Below, piece by piece: positions 62,201 through 64,000 of a stretch of DNA of 64,000 bases (position 1 is its first letter; every line of letters starts with the position of its first letter). This DNA is from Struthio camelus. Taxonomy: Eukaryota; Chordata; Aves; Struthioniformes; Struthionidae. The stretch covers positions 117,630,738 through 117,694,737 of the forward strand of contig NC_090944.1 of the NCBI RefSeq assembly GCF_040807025.1. The letters are read 5' to 3'. The position numbers were made by a program, and so were the translations under genes. Under the pieces are notes generated by a model, which made no database searches, had not been told where the DNA came from, and saw only the letters and a list, made by a program, of their open reading frames with translations.

Positions 62201-63958
62201 TCACTGGGATAGGAAAGGTCTAACAAGAATGTTATCACATAATGTTTTCACGCTTTCTGGTCTAAATTCCTCAAAAGAGACACCCCAGTCATTTCCTGTT
62301 TGGCATAAAGTTACTATGGTGTTGCTTAGATGCAATTTCTGCAAGTAGAATCACATCCTACAGGTGATGAAAAGCTTGCATCAGTGGAAGCTCGCTCCGC
62401 CGCAGCAGAAAGAAACCAGACTGCTGTTCACAATGCCATGGCAAAGCCGGAGAGACATGCCAGAGTCCTGAATCACAGCGCTATTTAAACTTGAATTCAA
62501 GCGATCGAGCACTGTGTTTCAAAGCCTGAATAGGACAACTTCCAGCTGTCATTTTTGGAACTGATTAAGTGCCAACAGCTATGCTATTTGGAAACAGTAT
62601 TTTTACTGTCGGTGAGAGATCAGTTACGCTTTTGTTACATAACACAAACCCTGAAGGCTCTGAATCATCTCTTTCAAAAGTACCATAAATAACAAATGTT
62701 GTTAACTTTTAATAGTTATTACATGGTGTTAGTTTGAGGTGACAGATATGATGTGTGCAAAAAAAATGGTTAATAACAAATGCAGCAGAAAACCTTTATT
62801 TTCTTCTCCTGCAGGCATTAATATAGGCAGAAAGAATGCTGTTAAATCTAAACAAAGGCATGTAGAACGAATGGAAAAGAGTCTCTGCAAAAGAAACACC
62901 TCCAGAAATTCTGTTTCCCTGAACCTATTTATTGAAAGGAACACCACAGATAACAATATTCTCTAATTATTTTAGAGCTAAGGAAAAAAGGGAGAAAATA
63001 AGAGGCACAAAGGAGGAGGGGGAGAGAAGAAGTGAGAGCAAATCCTCGTATTCTTTAAATCACTGTCAACACCTTCCTCTTTTGCTCATCTGGACCTTTA
63101 TGCTAAAAAAAACATTTAGCTGCTGCCCTACATCGGGCAAACCAATAGGCAGATTCTCTTCTGCATTTAAACATCTATTATTTACTGACACTACTCTCTC
63201 TCAGTTGTCTTCCTGTCCTAAACAGAACTATCTTCCAGTAAACAGATCTGCATCTGCATCTATATGCATGCAAAATTGAAGTTGAGCAGGAACAAGAGTG
63301 ATAAAACTCATAGTAAACAAGCTGCATACTAGAGTAGAAACTAATTTAGCAAGCTAGTGCAAGTTACAAACACTCAACAGCATTCGCAAAGTGTTCTGCA
63401 TCCAGAAGAGTAAGAGCTCATTCATACACCCAAAACCTGGGCCCCAGCAGGCAGAAAAGTTACTGCTCATAGAAACCTGAAAGTGTCAGGGCAATAACCC
63501 TCAGGTGCAATAAACAAGCCTATGGAAAACACTTATTGCTCTCCAAATTAAAAATAAATTTTATATATGTACGTATGCATGTATGCATGTACACACAGAC
63601 ACACACACAAAATCAGGAAGAAAAAGTATATACTCCTTAAAATAAAATCATTATTAAAAGGAGGTTTAGGACAACAGGTTTTGCAAATATTTTTTGCTTA
63701 GCAATTCAGTGCATTTTTGTAATCTGCACTGGTTAAGAGCCTTCATTACATCAGCCAATTTCTCCTATTGCTTAAAGCTACCGGTAGTTGATCACTCCAA
63801 AGAACAGATACAGTATTTTAAAATAAGCATTAATAAAGCAGTTAATAAAAGCCAGCCTCCAAACTACTGTCATGATACTGCACTCACTTTGTCCATTAGA
63901 TAAGTAGCAGAAGAAAGTCTTTTTACTATGAACGTATTCCACATCATCAGAGCGATAC
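56227..63958 (-). CDS. RAB3GAP2: RAB3GAP2, Rab3 GTPase-activating protein non-catalytic subunit, last 8 coding exons
   Basis: RAB3GAP2 partners with RAB3GAP1; the complex inactivates Rab3 and acts as the exchange factor for Rab18 at the endoplasmic reticulum. Exons in order on minus are 63958-63888, 61797-61762, 61148-61074, 60847-60629, 58678-58589, 58504-58286, 57558-57400 and 56385-56227, giving 341 C-terminal residues (the whole protein is about 1390). Phases agree throughout. Recognisable stretches are [78 protein letters not shown] and [15 protein letters not shown]. The N-terminal part of the gene lies to the right of the window. The C-terminus SSLCSC differs from the human end as I recall it. 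One intron appears to have a GC donor. Confidence 0.95.
58679..60628 (-). other. RAB3GAP2: RAB3GAP2 intron, 1.95 kb
   Basis: An AT-rich intron with a perfect 24-base palindromic hairpin at 60097-60120 followed by a T run. No gene seen. Confidence 0.8.
60097..60120. repeat. 11-bp perfect inverted repeat with 2-base loop
   Basis: ACACCCTCACT (60097-60107) and AGTGAGGGTGT (60110-60120) are exact inverse complements around AC. A T run follows at about 60129. The stem is stable and too short for a microRNA precursor. Confidence 0.85.
61762..61797 (-). CDS. RAB3GAP2: RAB3GAP2 36-nt exon with apparent GC splice donor
   Basis: Twelve codons, [12 protein letters not shown], lie between a TTTAAACAG acceptor and AGG followed by GCAAGT. 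The preceding exon ends in phase 0 (YLMDK then GTGAGT) and the next starts in phase 0 ([10 protein letters not shown]), so the exon must be a multiple of three. Ending at GCAAGT gives exactly 36. The GT four bases further on would add four bases and shift the frame. AG|GCAAGT is the usual consensus of GC-AG introns. The peptide matches what I recall of human RAB3GAP2. Confidence 0.88.
61798..63887 (-). other. RAB3GAP2: RAB3GAP2 intron, 2.1 kb
   Basis: An AT-rich intron with a purine-pyrimidine alternating microsatellite at about 63562-63609 (TATATGTACGTATGCATG-like, then CA). No gene or mobile element recognised. The 115-residue plus frame at 62932-63279 shows no known family. Confidence 0.75.
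63562..63609. repeat. alternating purine-pyrimidine microsatellite
   Basis: A TA/TG/CATG-rich stretch including two TATGCATG units and a terminal CA run, in a RAB3GAP2 intron. Confidence 0.75.
63888..63958 (-). CDS. RAB3GAP2: RAB3GAP2 first exon within the window
   Basis: After a TTCTAG acceptor, two bases complete a split codon, then [20 protein letters not shown] and MDK, ending at GTGAGTG. The alternative frames either stop early or fail to join the next exon. Confidence 0.85.
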
Positions 63959-64000
63959 CTAGAACAATCACATACTTGTAAGCTCCAAGTGAATAGAAGA

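Overview
The window is vertebrate nuclear DNA, almost certainly from a bird. Long introns with GT-AG splice sites, two CpG islands, a 5'-truncated CR1 LINE and a solo retroviral LTR all point that way. The gene order EPRS1(-) / BPNT1(-) / IARS2(+) / RAB3GAP2(-) is the one I know from human chromosome 1q41. The supplied open reading frames are mostly chance; the real genes had to be assembled exon by exon from splice sites and reading phase.

Layout. Positions 1-4.3 kb hold the first two coding exons of EPRS1 (cytosolic glutamyl-prolyl-tRNA synthetase) and its CpG-island promoter. About 4.3-9.0 kb is intergenic and includes a degenerate repeat of roughly 85 bp. From 9.0 to 23.8 kb lies BPNT1 (3'(2'),5'-bisphosphate nucleotidase) on the minus strand, with eight coding exons giving 308 residues; a 680-bp solo LTR sits in one of its introns. 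At 23.4-24.3 kb a second CpG island forms a head-to-head promoter for BPNT1 and IARS2. From 23.8 to 54.2 kb lies IARS2 (mitochondrial isoleucyl-tRNA synthetase) on the plus strand, with 23 coding exons giving 1010 residues and all in-frame junctions accounted for. From 54.4 kb to the end of the window lie the last eight coding exons (341 residues) and 3' UTR of RAB3GAP2 on the minus strand, tail to tail with IARS2.

The most notable hidden feature is the miR-194/miR-215 microRNA pair. It lies on the strand opposite to IARS2, inside the 8.8-kb intron 12. Both mature sequences match, as I recall them, the human miR-194 and miR-215 guide strands at every base, and both have a matching opposite arm. 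Other points of interest are a 36-nt RAB3GAP2 exon whose downstream intron appears to use a GC rather than GT donor, six tandem GGCCCC units upstream of EPRS1, an intact LTR with a 6-bp target duplication, and a 20-bp exact repeat on either side of the BPNT1 last exon.

Functionally, two aminoacyl-tRNA synthetase genes (cytosolic Glu/Pro and mitochondrial Ile) flank a nucleotidase that clears the sulfation by-product PAP, followed by a Rab18/Rab3 regulator. The grouping is conserved synteny; I see no evidence that they form one pathway. I found no previously undescribed system. The findings are nested RNA genes, splice-site oddities and repeats.
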